Notes: generated by a model from the sequence alone, not told the origin. 64,000 nt of DNA from Pseudomonas guariconensis (GCF_024127895.1 NZ_JAMYBK010000001.1:372001-436000); one strand, 5' to 3'. Numbered from the stretch's first letter, positions 1-9,700 are shown. Numbers and translations: made by a program.

Positions 1-344
1 AGGCCGAAGTCTTCGGTGCCGCGCGCCTCGAGCATGCGCACCACCATGCGGTACTCCTTGCACATCCGCCGCATGATCTGGCCGACCGGATTGAACTGGC
101 CGAGCTGGCGGGTGATGTCACGCTCGATGCTCTGGAATTCCGACTTCACCGCGGCGGAGTCGAACGACAGGGGCCGCCCCTGGTAGTAGGCACGGTCCAC
201 CGCAGGCGGCTCCTTGCCCTTGGCCTTGAGGAAGCCCTGGCGGATGTTGTCGTCCCACTTCACCGCATCGAGTACGCGGATGGGGGTCTGCGCCGCGACG
301 ATGCGATCGGACAGCGTGCGTATGGTCTGCTGGTACTCGTCCAC
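1..344 (-). CDS. Flavohemoglobin expression-modulating QEGLA-motif protein (DUF1704), N-terminal part
   Basis: Only the first 114 codons lie in the window; the gene runs off the left edge. The reading frame starts VDEYQQTIRTLSDRIVAAQT and contains GQIMRRMCKEYRMVVRMLEARGTEDFGL-type sequence that I recognise as the N-terminus of the DUF1704 / QEGLA-motif family, a putative zinc-peptidase-like family whose biochemical role is unproven. The start is a GTG preceded by an AAGGAG ribosome binding site about 8 nt upstream; no ATG fits. It begins 24 nt after the stop of the lipoprotein gene on the same strand, so the two are probably co-transcribed, with the TetR gene in front. The family's QEGLA motif and metal-binding residues lie outside the window and cannot be checked. 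Confidence 0.72.
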   Translation of the reverse strand, partial: MDEYQQTIRTLSDRIVAAQTPIRVLDAVKWDDNIRQGFLKAKGKEPPAVDRAYYQGRPLSFDSAAVKSEFQSIERDITRQLGQFNPVGQIMRRMCKEYRMVVRMLEARGTEDFG

Positions 345-368
345 CCCGGGACTCCTTGCTCGGATCGC

Positions 369-917
369 TTATCTGCCCACGCGCTGGAAACGCGCCACTT
401 CGACGAACAGGTCGGAATTGGCCGGATCGTCCAGGTAGGCCAGGACCCGCTCCGCCGGGCTGTCGATCAGCACGCCCGGGCCGTTGTCCTCCAGCCCCTC
501 GGTGCTGCGCCCGCTCAGTTCCTTCTGCCCCACCGCCTCCTGGACCTGGTCGACATCGAGGTTGTAGACCACCAGTTCCTTGCCGTCGATCACTTCGAAA
601 CCGCCGATCAGGAAGTTGCCACCCAGGCGCTTGGGCACGCCTGCCGACAGGTACCAGCGGTTGCCATGGCGGGAGACGGTGAAGACGTATTCCTCGGGGG
701 CCTTGCCCTTGGCCGTGGCCACTGCCCGGTAGGCATCGGCGCCGCTGCGGCTGATGGCCAGTGTCAGGGGCTCGCCCCAGGCGTCCTTGCTGCTCCATTT
801 GCCGAGCAGTTCCCTGGGCGCGGCCTGGTTGCTGGGCAAGGGTTCGTGGAAGGTCACCAGACAGCCGCCCAGCAGCAGGAATGACAAGGTCAACAACACC
901 ACACGCCAGGCTTTCAT
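369..917 (-). CDS. Small putative lipoprotein, unknown function
   Basis: The 182-residue product begins MKAWRVVLLTLSFLLLGGC, a charged start, a hydrophobic stretch and a lipobox (LGGC) with the lipidated cysteine at residue 19, so it should be an envelope lipoprotein. I do not recognise a named family. The mature part is soluble-looking, with a block reading LGKWSSKDAWGEPLTL and later GNRWYLSAGVPKRLGG, a lipocalin- or NlpE-like flavour that I cannot prove. The ATG at 917 has an AAGGAGAA site just upstream; a longer open frame to 1022 has no comparable site and would bury the signal peptide. It sits 46 nt after the TetR gene and 24 nt before the QEGLA gene, which suggests a three-gene operon. 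Confidence 0.7.
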   Translation of the reverse strand: MKAWRVVLLTLSFLLLGGCLVTFHEPLPSNQAAPRELLGKWSSKDAWGEPLTLAISRSGADAYRAVATAKGKAPEEYVFTVSRHGNRWYLSAGVPKRLGGNFLIGGFEVIDGKELVVYNLDVDQVQEAVGQKELSGRSTEGLEDNGPGVLIDSPAERVLAYLDDPANSDLFVEVARFQRVGR

Positions 918-963
918 CGGGTTCTCCTTGAAAAGGTCGGGGCCAGCCCGGGCCGCTCGCAGC

Positions 964-1680
964 TCAGGCCGATGCCAGCACCAGATGCAGGTACCGGGTA
1001 AGGATAGCGAGCATCTGCCCATCGGCTTGAGAATTCGCGTCCTTGAGCAGGCACTGATATTCCATCTGCTCGATTATCGCCGTCAACATCTGGGCATCCT
1101 GCTCGGGATGGCGCGACCCGACGACCTGGAGCATCTGCCGCGCACCCTGCAGGAGGATCTGCTCGTGGGCACACACCAGCTCGGCCAGGCGCGGGCACAG
1201 CAGCGCCTCCTGGCGGAAGGCCTGCTCGGCCATGAGGAAGTCGCGGCGGCTGTGGAACTGGCGGCTGACGTAGTCGGCGGTCATGCGTGCCACCTCGTCG
1301 GCCAAGCGTGCACGCGACTGCGGGCTGCCGTCGCCCTGGGCGAGCAACTGGCGCAATACCACCTCGGTATTGGCCCACAGCTTGGCCATGTACGCGGCGC
1401 TGCGCTCGACGTACTGGGCGAAGGTATCGGTGAGCAGGTCCTCGATGTCCTTGAAGTAGTAGGTGGTGGCCGATAGTGGCACTCCCGCCTCGGCGGCCAC
1501 CGCCCGGTGGCGCACGCCACGCACGCCATCGCGCACGACGATGCGCATGGCGGCGTCGAGAATCTGCTGGCGGCGCTGTTCGCTGCCCTGGCGGGCGGTC
1601 TTGCGCCCTTGGTACTGCACGCTTTCGGCGACGGCGGTGGCCACGCCTGCCGCGCCCTGTTGGGCCATTGCGGGTGTCAC
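964..1680 (-). CDS. TetR/AcrR-family transcriptional regulator
   Basis: A 238-residue protein with a TetR-type N-terminal helix-turn-helix at about residues 32-78: QRRQQILDAAMRIVVRDGVR, then AVAAEAGVPLSATTYYFKD, the usual recognition-helix region. The C-terminal ligand-binding half is all-helical and not assignable to a subfamily. The GTG at 1680 has a GAGGT site 7-8 nt upstream; an ATG four codons later (1668) is the alternative and is too far from that site. As first gene of a minus-strand operon with the lipoprotein and QEGLA genes it may autoregulate them, but this is inference. Codon use matches its neighbours. Confidence 0.85.
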   Translation of the reverse strand: MTPAMAQQGAAGVATAVAESVQYQGRKTARQGSEQRRQQILDAAMRIVVRDGVRGVRHRAVAAEAGVPLSATTYYFKDIEDLLTDTFAQYVERSAAYMAKLWANTEVVLRQLLAQGDGSPQSRARLADEVARMTADYVSRQFHSRRDFLMAEQAFRQEALLCPRLAELVCAHEQILLQGARQMLQVVGSRHPEQDAQMLTAIIEQMEYQCLLKDANSQADGQMLAILTRYLHLVLASA

Positions 1681-1759
1681 GTCGGGTACCTCTGAATGTG
1701 GAAGCGGTGGGATGCAAGCTGCAAGCGGCAAGCTACAAGAAAAAGCCTGTGCACAGAGC

Positions 1760-1877
1760 CGGGGCTGCCTTGCAGCCCATCGCTGGCAAGCCAGCTCCCA
1801 CAAGGACCGCGCTGCTCTTGAGGTCTGCGCCGAACCATGTGGGGGCCTGCCGGCGATAGGGCAGCGAAGTGGCCCCA
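1760..1877. repeat. P. putida-type REP pair, inverted, degenerate
   Basis: The first copy (about 1760-1803) has the GGGGCTGC-ttGCAGCCC foot followed by ATCGCTGGCAAGCCAGCTCCCACA. The second (about 1836-1877) is the same element in opposite orientation, with GTGGGGGCCTGCCGGCGAT and a GAAGTGGCCCC tail. The pair resembles the copies at 50229-50401 and 16541-16590, which points to one dispersed family. Confidence 0.7.
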
Positions 1878-1965
1878 AATGACAGCTGGAAATCTTAACT
1901 GACCGGCGCGGTGCATGCCGAATGGCGCTTTCCTGTGGCGTGCAGCTTGTCGCTTGCCGCCCAAA

Positions 1966-1990
1966 GAAAAGCCGCCTCGAAAGGCGGCTT
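1966..1990 (-). terminator. Rho-independent terminator of lysS
   Basis: Read on the minus strand, AAGCCGCC and GGCGGCTT form an 8-bp stem with a short loop, followed by TTTTCTTT. It starts about 11 nt after the lysS stop codon. Confidence 0.88.
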
Positions 1991-2001
1991 GTTCAGGATG
2001 C

Positions 2002-3504
2002 TCAGGCCTGTGGACGCATGTGCGGGAACAGGATCACATCGCGGATCGACGGCGAGTTGGTCAGCAGCATCACCAGGCGGTCGATGCCGATGCCTTCGCC
2101 GGCGGTCGGCGGCATGCCGTACTCCAGGGCGCGGACGAAGTCGGCGTCGTAGTGCATGGCTTCGTCGTCGCCGGCGTCCTTCTCGGCCACCTGGGCCATG
2201 AAGCGCTCGGCCTGGTCCTCGGCGTCATTGAGCTCGGAGTAGGCATTGGCGATCTCGCGGCCACCGATGAACAGCTCGAAACGGTCGGTGACGCTCGGAT
2301 TCTGGTCGTTGCGACGGGCCAGCGGCGAGACTTCGAACGGATACTCGGTGATGAAGGTCGGCTGCTCCAGCTTGCTCTCCACCAACTCCTCGAAAATCAT
2401 CACCTGCAGCTTGCCCAGGCCCTCGTGGCCCAGCACCTTGGCGCCGGCTCGCTTGGCGATTTCACGGGCCTTGTCGACGTCCTGCAGGTCGGCCTCGGTG
2501 ATGTCCGGGTTGTACTTGAGGATGGCCTCGAGCACGGTCAGGCGGGCGAATGGCTCGCCGAAATGGAACACCTTGTCGCCGTACGGCACGTCGGTGCTGC
2601 CCAGGACCAACTGCGCCAGCTCGCGGAACAGCTCCTCGGTGAGGTCCATGTTGTCCTTGTAGTCGGCATAGGCCTGGTAGAACTCGAGCATGGTGAACTC
2701 GGGGTTGTGCCGGGTCGAGACGCCTTCGTTGCGGAAGTTGCGGTTGATCTCGAACACCTTCTCGAAGCCGCCGACCACCAGGCGCTTGAGGTACAGCTCC
2801 GGCGCGATGCGCAGGAACATGGCCATGTCCAGGGCGTTGTGATGGGTCTCGAACGGCTTGGCCGCGGCGCCGCCGGGGATGGTCTGCAGCATCGGCGTCT
2901 CGACTTCGAGGAAGTCACGCTTGGCCAGGAAGTTGCGGATGTGCGAGATCACCTGGGAACGCACGCGGAAGGTCTTGCGGGTGTCCTCGTTGACCATCAG
3001 GTCGACGTAGCGCTGGCGGTAGCGCTGCTCGGTGTCGGTCAGGCCGTGGTGCTTGTCTGGCAGTGGGCGCAGCGACTTGGTCAGCAGGCGCACGTCGGTC
3101 ATCTCGACGTACAGGTCACCCTTGCCGGAACGGGCCAGGGTGCCTTCGGCGCTGATGATGTCGCCCAGGTCCCAGGTCTTGACCGCGGCCAGGGTTTCTT
3201 CCGGCAGGGTCTTGCGGTTGACGTAGACCTGGATGCGCCCGGTCATGTCCTGGATGACCATGAACGAGCCACGGTTGAGCATGATGCGGCCGGCGACCTT
3301 GACCGGGATCGCTGCAGCTTCCAGCTCTTCCTTGGTCTTGTCGACGTACTGCTTCTGCAGGTCGTCGCAATAGCTGTCGCGGCGGAAGTCGTTGGGGAAG
3401 GCCTGGCCCTTGGCGCGCTCGGCGGCAAGTTTTTCCTTGCGCAGGGCGATCAGGGCGTTTTCTTCCTGTTGCAGGTCTTGCGGTGCGGTGTTGAGGTCGC
3501 TCAT
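2002..3504 (-). CDS. lysS: Lysyl-tRNA synthetase, class II
   Basis: The 500-residue protein charges tRNA-Lys with lysine in the cytoplasm. The N-terminal OB-fold anticodon-binding domain (about residues 60-150, [20 protein letters not shown]) is followed by the class II catalytic core. Motif 2 is visible in [11 protein letters not shown] and motif 3 in [15 protein letters not shown] near the C-terminus. Length is standard for bacterial LysS. The ATG start gives [20 protein letters not shown], as in pseudomonads. It lies 123 nt downstream of prfB on the same strand, the conserved prfB-lysS arrangement, and ends at a strong terminator. Confidence 0.98.
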   Translation of the reverse strand: MSDLNTAPQDLQQEENALIALRKEKLAAERAKGQAFPNDFRRDSYCDDLQKQYVDKTKEELEAAAIPVKVAGRIMLNRGSFMVIQDMTGRIQVYVNRKTLPEETLAAVKTWDLGDIISAEGTLARSGKGDLYVEMTDVRLLTKSLRPLPDKHHGLTDTEQRYRQRYVDLMVNEDTRKTFRVRSQVISHIRNFLAKRDFLEVETPMLQTIPGGAAAKPFETHHNALDMAMFLRIAPELYLKRLVVGGFEKVFEINRNFRNEGVSTRHNPEFTMLEFYQAYADYKDNMDLTEELFRELAQLVLGSTDVPYGDKVFHFGEPFARLTVLEAILKYNPDITEADLQDVDKAREIAKRAGAKVLGHEGLGKLQVMIFEELVESKLEQPTFITEYPFEVSPLARRNDQNPSVTDRFELFIGGREIANAYSELNDAEDQAERFMAQVAEKDAGDDEAMHYDADFVRALEYGMPPTAGEGIGIDRLVMLLTNSPSIRDVILFPHMRPQA

Positions 3505-3627
3505 GTCGTCAATCTTTCCATCACGGGTTCGTTGCCCCTGCCAGGCAGGGATCGCGGCGCTTCGGTGGCCTGGGCAGGCCCGCTCGGGGAACGGGCCGTA
3601 GCTTGCATCGCGGTATCGGTGTGCGGT

Positions 3628-4723
3628 TCAAAGCCCCTGCTTGAGGCTCGCTTCCAGGTATTGGTCGAGGTCGCCATCCAGGACCTTCTGGCAGTCGCTG
3701 CGCTCGACGCCGGTACGCAGGTCCTTGATACGCGAGTCATCGAGTACGTAGGAGCGGATCTGGTGGCCCCAGCCGATATCCGACTTGCTGTCTTCCAGCG
3801 CCTGCGAGGCGGCGTTGCGCTTTTGCATCTCCATCTCGTACAACTTGGCCCGCAGCATCTTCATGGCGGTGTCCTTGTTGGCGTGCTGGGAGCGTTCGTT
3901 CTGGCAACTGACCACGGTGTTGGTCGGCACGTGGGTGATACGCACTGCCGAATCGGTGGTGTTTACGTGCTGGCCACCGGCACCGGAGGAGCGGTAGGTA
4001 TCGATGCGCAGGTCAGCCGGGTTGATCTCGATCTCGACCTTGTCGTCGATCTCGGGCGACACGAACACCGCCGAGAACGAGGTATGGCGACGGGCACCGG
4101 AGTCGAACGGGCTCTTGCGCACCAGGCGGTGCACGCCGATCTCGGTACGCAGCCAGCCGAACGCGTATTCGCCCTTGATGTGCACGGTGGCGCCCTTGAT
4201 ACCGGCGACTTCACCCTCGGACAGTTCCATGATGGTGGCGTCGAAACCGCGCTTGTCGGCCCAGCGCAGGTACATGCGCAGCAGGATGTTGGCCCAGTCC
4301 TGCGCCTCGGTACCACCGGAGCCGGCCTGGATGTCCAGGTAGGCGTTGTTCATGTCCATCTCGCCGCTGAACATGCGACGGAACTCAAGCTGTGCCAGGC
4401 GTTCTTCCAGGCCCTCCAGCTCGGTCACGACGTCGCCTACGGCGCCTTCGTCATTTTCCTCGACGGCCATGTCGAGCAGGTCCTTGCAGTCGGCCAGGCC
4501 GCCGGACAGTTTGTCCAGGGTCTCGACGACCTGCGCCAGCATGGCGCGCTCGCGGCCCAGCCCCTGGGCATATTCGGGCTTGCTCCAGACGGCAGGGTCT
4601 TCCAGTTCGCGGTTGACTTCGATCAGGCGGTCAGCTTTTTGATCGTAGTCAAAGATACCCCCGAATGGACTGGGAACGCTCGGTAAGGTCCTTGATGGTG
4701 TTCAGGATCGGTTGGATTTCCAT
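3628..4723 (-). CDS. prfB: Peptide chain release factor 2, with programmed +1 frameshift
   Basis: RF2 terminates translation at UGA and UAA. The gene is in two frames: codons 1-24 (4723 to 4652, [20 protein letters not shown]...) end at an in-frame UGA (4651-4649), and translation continues in the +1 frame from 4650 to the stop at 3628, giving 364 residues. The shift site reads GGGGGTATCTTTGAC, with the internal Shine-Dalgarno-like run and CUU-UGA-C order of classical prfB autoregulation. The main part has the SPF tripeptide that recognises the stop codon ([14 protein letters not shown]) and the GGQ loop ([12 protein letters not shown]). It is followed by lysS; the TetR gene lies 103 nt upstream. 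Confidence 0.97.
4648..4662 (-). other. prfB programmed +1 frameshift site
   Basis: On the minus strand a GGGGG run sits three nucleotides before CTT TGA C, the same geometry as in E. coli prfB. Low RF2 lets the ribosome slip from CUU onto UUU/UUG and read GAC, so RF2 controls its own synthesis. Confidence 0.95.
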
Positions 4724-4763
4724 GGGTGCGCGGCTCTCGTGCGAATTCGGTGAAAAGCCCGCG

Positions 4764-4769
4764 AGTATA
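4764..4769 (-). promoter_or_regulatory. Possible -10 element for prfB-lysS
   Basis: TATACT on the minus strand about 40 nt before the prfB ATG. I could not place a good -35 at the right distance, so this is tentative. Confidence 0.35.
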
Positions 4770-4826
4770 ACCGAGTATGAGGGGTGCCTCCCACCCCCAC
4801 TTGTCCCGTGCCGCCGCTGCTGCGGG

Positions 4827-5459
4827 CTACTGGATTCGATAGGCCCGCATGAACAACCCGACCACTTCCCGCACATGCGCCTCGGCCTCATCTCCTTGCA
4901 GGGGCGGCGCGCAGCCCAGCAGCAGGCGATAGTCCGGCGCCCCCTTGACCAGGCAGAAGAAATGCTCGGCCGCGCGCCACGGGTTGTCGATGCGCAACAG
5001 CCCCCGCTCGCCGACGCAGCGCAGCAATGCCTCCATTTCACCCAGCACCCGCTTGGGCCCGGCTTCCCAGAAGTACTGGCCGAACCCTGGGTCCTGGCTG
5101 CCCAGGGCAATGATCAGCCGGCTCAGCTTGACCGACTCGTCGCTGCTGATCAGCGCGTGGAACCCCCGGGCGATGTTCAACAACACCTGCTCCAGCGGCA
5201 CGCCTTCGGGCAGTTCGAAGATCAGGTCGGGCAACTGGGTCTGGCAGGTCGCCATGACCGCCGAACCGAACAGGGTCTGCTTGTCGGTGAAGTGGCTGTA
5301 GACGGTGAGCTTCGAAACACCTGCCGCCGCAGCGACCGCATCCATGCTGGTGTTGGCATAGCCAAGGCTGAGGAACAGCGTCTTGGCCGCTTCGAGGATG
5401 GCCTCGCGCTTGGCCAGGTCCTTGGGCCGGCCGGGGCCGATGGGTGCGTCGTTGGGCAT
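4827..5459 (-). CDS. TetR/AcrR-family regulator, probable repressor of the adjacent RND pump
   Basis: A 210-residue regulator with the TetR helix-turn-helix at about residues 17-63 (REAILEAAKTLFLSLGYANT, then AVAAAAGVSKLTVYSHFTDK). The C-terminal half (GFHALISSDESVKLSRLIIA...) resembles the AefR/YfiR-like ligand-binding domain. It is transcribed away from the RND adaptor gene at 5641, with a 181-bp shared promoter region holding a perfect 16-bp palindrome, the usual arrangement of an efflux repressor and its target. Start is the only ATG with sensible spacing. The link to the pump is inferred from position only. Confidence 0.88.
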   Translation of the reverse strand: MPNDAPIGPGRPKDLAKREAILEAAKTLFLSLGYANTSMDAVAAAAGVSKLTVYSHFTDKQTLFGSAVMATCQTQLPDLIFELPEGVPLEQVLLNIARGFHALISSDESVKLSRLIIALGSQDPGFGQYFWEAGPKRVLGEMEALLRCVGERGLLRIDNPWRAAEHFFCLVKGAPDYRLLLGCAPPLQGDEAEAHVREVVGLFMRAYRIQ

Positions 5460-5588
5460 TGGAATCCGTATCTGGTTGGAGGAGCGACCATCTTACCGGG
5501 TCGTGGGTCATACCGCTGCTCTGGATGTCGCGACGTCGTTGCGTTTTCGCCGCTGTGCCTGCTTCCACACCCCGCTTCCCTGACTTAA

Positions 5589-5604
5589 TATACTCGCCAG
5601 TATA
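5589..5604. promoter_or_regulatory. Putative TetR operator in the RND promoter region
   Basis: TATACT-cgcc-AGTATA is a perfect inverted repeat 37 bp upstream of the adaptor start, between the divergent TetR and RND genes. The half-site also looks like a -10 hexamer on either strand, so a bound regulator would cover the promoter. Binding is inferred. Confidence 0.6.
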
Positions 5605-5640
5605 AATATTCGATGCGTTCCTTGCGAAAGGTCATTCACC

Positions 5641-6741
5641 ATGTTGCGTCATGCCTTGCCCATCGCTCTGTCCGCCGCCGTGGCCCTGCTGCTGGCCGCC
5701 TGTGGCCAGGAAACCGCGGCACCGGCCGCCCCACGTCCGGCGCTGGTGGTCCAGCCCCAGCCAACCGGTGCCTCTGCCGACAGCTACCCGGGCGAGGTAC
5801 GGGCGCGGTTCGAGCCGGAGCTGGCCTTCCGCATCGGCGGCAAGGTCAACAAGCGCCTGGTGGAGGAGGGGCAGCGGGTCAAGGCCGACCAGCCGCTGGC
5901 CGAGCTCGACCCACAGGACGTGCGCCTGCAACTGGAGGCCAACCGCGCCCAACTGGCTGCCGCCGAGGCCAACCTGGCGCTGGTGCGTACCGAGCGTGAC
6001 CGCTACCGGAAGCTGCTCGAGCGGCAGATGGTCAGCCGTTCCCAGTTCGACAATGCCGAGAACCTCTACCGCGCGGGGCTGGCGCGCCTGAAGCAGGCCC
6101 GTGCGGAGTTCGAAGTCGCCGGCAACCAGACCGAATACGCCGTGCTGCGCGCCCCCCAGGCAGGCGTCATCGCCAAGCGCCAGGTCGAGGTCGGCCAGGT
6201 GGTGGCGGCCGGGCAGACCGTGTTCACCCTGGCCGCCGACGGTGAGCGTGAGGTGGCCATCGGCCTGCCGGAGCAGCAGTTCGCCCGTTTTGCCGTGGGG
6301 CAGACGGTCAGCGTGGAGCTGTGGTCGCACCCCAACCAGCGCTACGAAGGGCGCATCCGCGAGCTGTCGCCGGCGGCCGACCCACGCTCGCGGACCTTCG
6401 CCGCGCGCATCGCCTTCACCTCGGCCAAGGCGCCGGCCGAACTGGGCCAGAGCGCCCGGGTATTCATCGCCCATGCCGAACGCTCGCCGTTGTCGGTACC
6501 GCTCTCGGCCGTCACCGCCGAGCAGGGTCAGGCCTATGTCTGGCGGGTGAACAAAGACAGTCGGTTGGAGCGCGCGGTGGTTCGCCTCGGCCCCTACGGT
6601 GCCGATAGCGTGCCGGTGCTGGAGGGGCTGGCGGCGGACGACTGGGTGGTCGCCGCCGGTGGTCATGTGCTGCGCGAAGGCCAGCAGGTGCGGCCTGTGG
6701 ACCGTAGCAACCGTGAAGTGAACCTGGCGGCCAAGGAGTAA
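5641..6741 (+). CDS. RND efflux periplasmic adaptor (membrane fusion protein) lipoprotein
   Basis: The 366-residue protein links an inner-membrane RND pump to an outer-membrane channel. It starts with a lipoprotein signal ending LLLAAC, lipid-modified cysteine at residue 21. The typical adaptor order follows: a first barrel-sandwich half (EVRARFEPELAFRIGGKVNK), a helical hairpin (about residues 95-165, QLAAAEANLALVRTERDRYRK), a second lipoyl half (VLRAPQAGVIAKRQVEVGQV), then beta-barrel and membrane-proximal domains ending ADDWVVAAGGHVLREGQQVR. It lies 6 nt before the pump gene. No outer-membrane channel gene is adjacent, so it probably shares a TolC/OprM-type protein encoded elsewhere. Substrates cannot be read from sequence. 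Confidence 0.92.
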   Translation: MLRHALPIALSAAVALLLAACGQETAAPAAPRPALVVQPQPTGASADSYPGEVRARFEPELAFRIGGKVNKRLVEEGQRVKADQPLAELDPQDVRLQLEANRAQLAAAEANLALVRTERDRYRKLLERQMVSRSQFDNAENLYRAGLARLKQARAEFEVAGNQTEYAVLRAPQAGVIAKRQVEVGQVVAAGQTVFTLAADGEREVAIGLPEQQFARFAVGQTVSVELWSHPNQRYEGRIRELSPAADPRSRTFAARIAFTSAKAPAELGQSARVFIAHAERSPLSVPLSAVTAEQGQAYVWRVNKDSRLERAVVRLGPYGADSVPVLEGLAADDWVVAAGGHVLREGQQVRPVDRSNREVNLAAKE

Positions 6742-6747
6742 GTCCCG

Positions 6748-9700
6748 ATGGGTTTCAACCTTTCCGCCTGGGCGCTGCGCAACCGCCAGATCGTGCTGTT
6801 CCTGATGATCCTGCTGGCGGCGGTCGGTGCCATGTCCTACACCAAGCTGGGGCAAAGCGAGGATCCCCCCTTCACCTTCAAGGCCATGGTCATCCGCACC
6901 CTGTGGCCAGGGGCCACCGCCGAGGAGGTCTCGCGCCAGGTCACCGAGCGCATCGAGAAGAAGCTCATGGAAACCGGCGAATACGAGCGGATCGTCTCGT
7001 TCTCCCGGCCTGGCGAGTCCCAGGTGACCTTCATGGCCCGCGATTCCCTGCACTCCGATGCCATCCCCGAGCTCTGGTACCAGATCCGCAAGAAGGTCGC
7101 GGACATCCGCCACACCTTGCCGCCGGAGATCCAGGGGCCGTTCTTCAACGATGAGTTCGGCACCACCTTCGGCAATATCTACGCGCTGACCGGCAACGGT
7201 TTCGACTATGCCGTGCTCAAGGACTACGCCGATCGCATCCAGATCCAGCTGCAGCGGGTCAAGGACGTGGGCAAGGTCGAGCTGGTCGGCTTGCAGGACG
7301 AGAAGATCTGGATCGAACTGTCGAACATCAAGCTGGCCACCCTCGGCGTGCCCCTGCAGGCGGTGCAGCAGGCGCTGCAGGAGCAGAACGCGGTCAGCAC
7401 CGCAGGGTTCTTCGAGACCGCCAGCGAGCGCCTGCAGCTGCGGGTCAGCGGGCGTTTCGACAGTGTCGAGCAGATCCGCCAGTTCCCAATCCGTGTCGGC
7501 GACCGCACCTTGCGCATCGGCGATGTCGCCGAGGTGCACCGGGGGTTCAACGACCCTCCCGCGCCGCGCATGCGCTTCATGGGCGAGGATGCCATCGGCC
7601 TGGCGGTGTCGATGAAGGACGGCGGCGATATCCTGGTGTTGGGCAAGGCCCTGGAGGCGGAGTTCGCCCGCCTGGCGCGCAACCTGCCGGCGGGCATGGA
7701 ACTGCGCAAGGTGTCGGACCAGCCCGCGGCGGTCAAGGCCGGGGTCGGCGAGTTCGTCCAGGTGTTGGTCGAGGCCCTGGCCATCGTCCTGCTGGTGAGT
7801 TTCTTCTCCCTGGGGCTGCGCACGGGCCTGGTGGTGGCGCTGGCGATCCCGCTGGTGCTGGCCATGACCTTCGCGGCCATGCACTACTTCGGCATCGGCC
7901 TGCACAAGATCTCCCTCGGCGCCCTGGTACTGGCGCTGGGCCTGTTGGTGGACGATGCGATCATCGCCGTGGAGATGATGGCGATCAAGATGGAGCAGGG
8001 CTTCGACCGGCTCAAGGCGGCCAGCTACGCCTGGACGAGCACGGCCTTCCCGATGCTCACCGGCACCCTGATCACCGCGGCGGGTTTCCTGCCGATCGCC
8101 ACGGCGGCGTCGAGCACCGGCGAGTACACCCGGTCGATCTTCCAGGTGGTGACCATCGCCTTGCTCACCTCCTGGGTCGCCGCGGTGGTGTTCGTGCCCT
8201 ACCTGGGCGAGCGGCTGTTGCCCGACCTGGCCAAGCGCCACGCAGCGCGCCAGGGCAGTGGCGCGCATGCGCCGGACCCGTACGCCACGCCGTTCTACCA
8301 GCGTGTGCGACGTGTGGTGGAATGGTGCGTGCGCCGGCGCAAGACGGTGATCGTGCTGACCATCGCCGCCTTCGTCGGCAGCATCCTGCTGTTCCGTTTC
8401 GTGCCGCAGCAGTTCTTCCCGGCCTCGGGGCGCCCCGAGCTGATGATCGACCTCAAGCTGGCCGAGGGCGCCTCCCTGAGCAACACCGCCGAGCAGGTCA
8501 AGCGCCTGGAAGCTCTGCTGCGCCAGCAGCAGGGCATCGACAACTACGTGGCCTATGTCGGCACCGGCTCGCCGCGCTTCTACCTGCCGCTGGACCAGCA
8601 GTTGCCAGCCGCCAGCTTCGCCCAGTTCGTGGTGCTGGCCAGGAGCCTGGAGGATCGCGAGACGCTGCGCAGTTGGTTGATCGCCACGCTCGACGAGCAG
8701 TTCCCCGACCTGCGCTCACGGGTCACGCGCCTGGAGAACGGCCCGCCGGTGGGTTATCCGGTGCAGTTCCGGGTCACCGGCGAGCATATCGAGAAGGTCC
8801 GTGCCCTGGCCCGCGAGGTGGCGGCCAAGGTTCGCGAGAACCCGCACCTGGTGAACGTCCACCTGGACTGGGAGGAGCCGAGCAAGGCGGTGTTCCTCGA
8901 GATCGACCAGGACCGGGCGCGGGCCTTGGGCGTGAGCACCGCGCACCTGTCGAGTTTCCTGCAGAGCTCGCTGACCGGCACCACGGTCAGCCAGTACCGC
9001 GAAGACAACGAACTGATCGAGATTCTCCTGCGCGGCACCCCGCAGGAGCGCAGCGAGCTGGGCAACCTGGGCAGCCTGGCCGTGCCCACCGACAACGGCC
9101 AGAGCGTGGCGCTGTCGCAGGTGGCGACCCTGGCGTACGGTTTCGAGGAAGGCATCATCTGGCACCGCAATCGCCTGCCGACGGTCACCGTGCGCGCCGA
9201 TATCTACGGCAAGGAACAGCCGGCGACGCTGGTGCAGCAGATCCTGCCGACCCTGCAGCAGGTGCGCGACGCATTGCCGGATGGCTACCTGCTGGAGGTC
9301 GGTGGCACGGTGGAGGATGCCGAGCGCGGGCAGAAATCGGTGAACGCTGGCATGCCGCTGTTCATCGTGGTGGTGTTGAGCCTGCTGATGATCCAGCTGC
9401 GCAGTTTCTCGCGCACGGTGATGGTGTTCCTCACCGCGCCGCTGGGGCTGATCGGCGTGACCCTGTTCCTGTTGGTGTTCCGCCAGCCGTTCGGCTTCGT
9501 CGCCATGCTCGGCACCATCGCCCTGGCGGGGATGATCATGCGCAACTCGGTCATCCTGGTGGACCAGATCGAACAGGACATCGCCAGCGGCCTGGAGCGT
9601 TGGCAGGCGATCATCGAGGCCACGGTACGGCGTTTCCGGCCCATCGTGCTGACTGCCCTGGCGGCGGTGCTGGCGATGATCCCGCTGTCGCGCAGCGTGT

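Larger units (their letters stand above)
1681..2001. other. Intergenic region with REP pair, flanking inverted repeats and the lysS terminator
   Basis: This 321-bp stretch has no supported gene. It holds the upstream region of the TetR gene, a degenerate inverted pair of REP elements (about 1760-1803 and 1836-1877), outer inverted copies of a GCGGCAAGCnACAAG motif (1725-1739 and 1946-1960), and the rho-independent terminator of lysS next to 2001. Short open frames here are repeat-derived and lack ribosome binding sites. Confidence 0.7.

Noticed and set aside
4542..4542. An ATG at 4542 as start of prfB
   Set aside because: It would remove the N-terminal domain of RF2; the frameshift site upstream restores the normal 364-residue protein.
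1915..4686. A 923-codon open frame on the plus strand over lysS and prfB
   Set aside because: It is exactly antisense to lysS and prfB, arises from GC-rich third positions, has a Val/Gly/Asp/Leu-heavy composition with no domain, and no ribosome binding site.
5632..8268. An 878-codon open frame on the minus strand
   Set aside because: Antisense shadow of the RND adaptor and permease, which have clear motifs on the plus strand.
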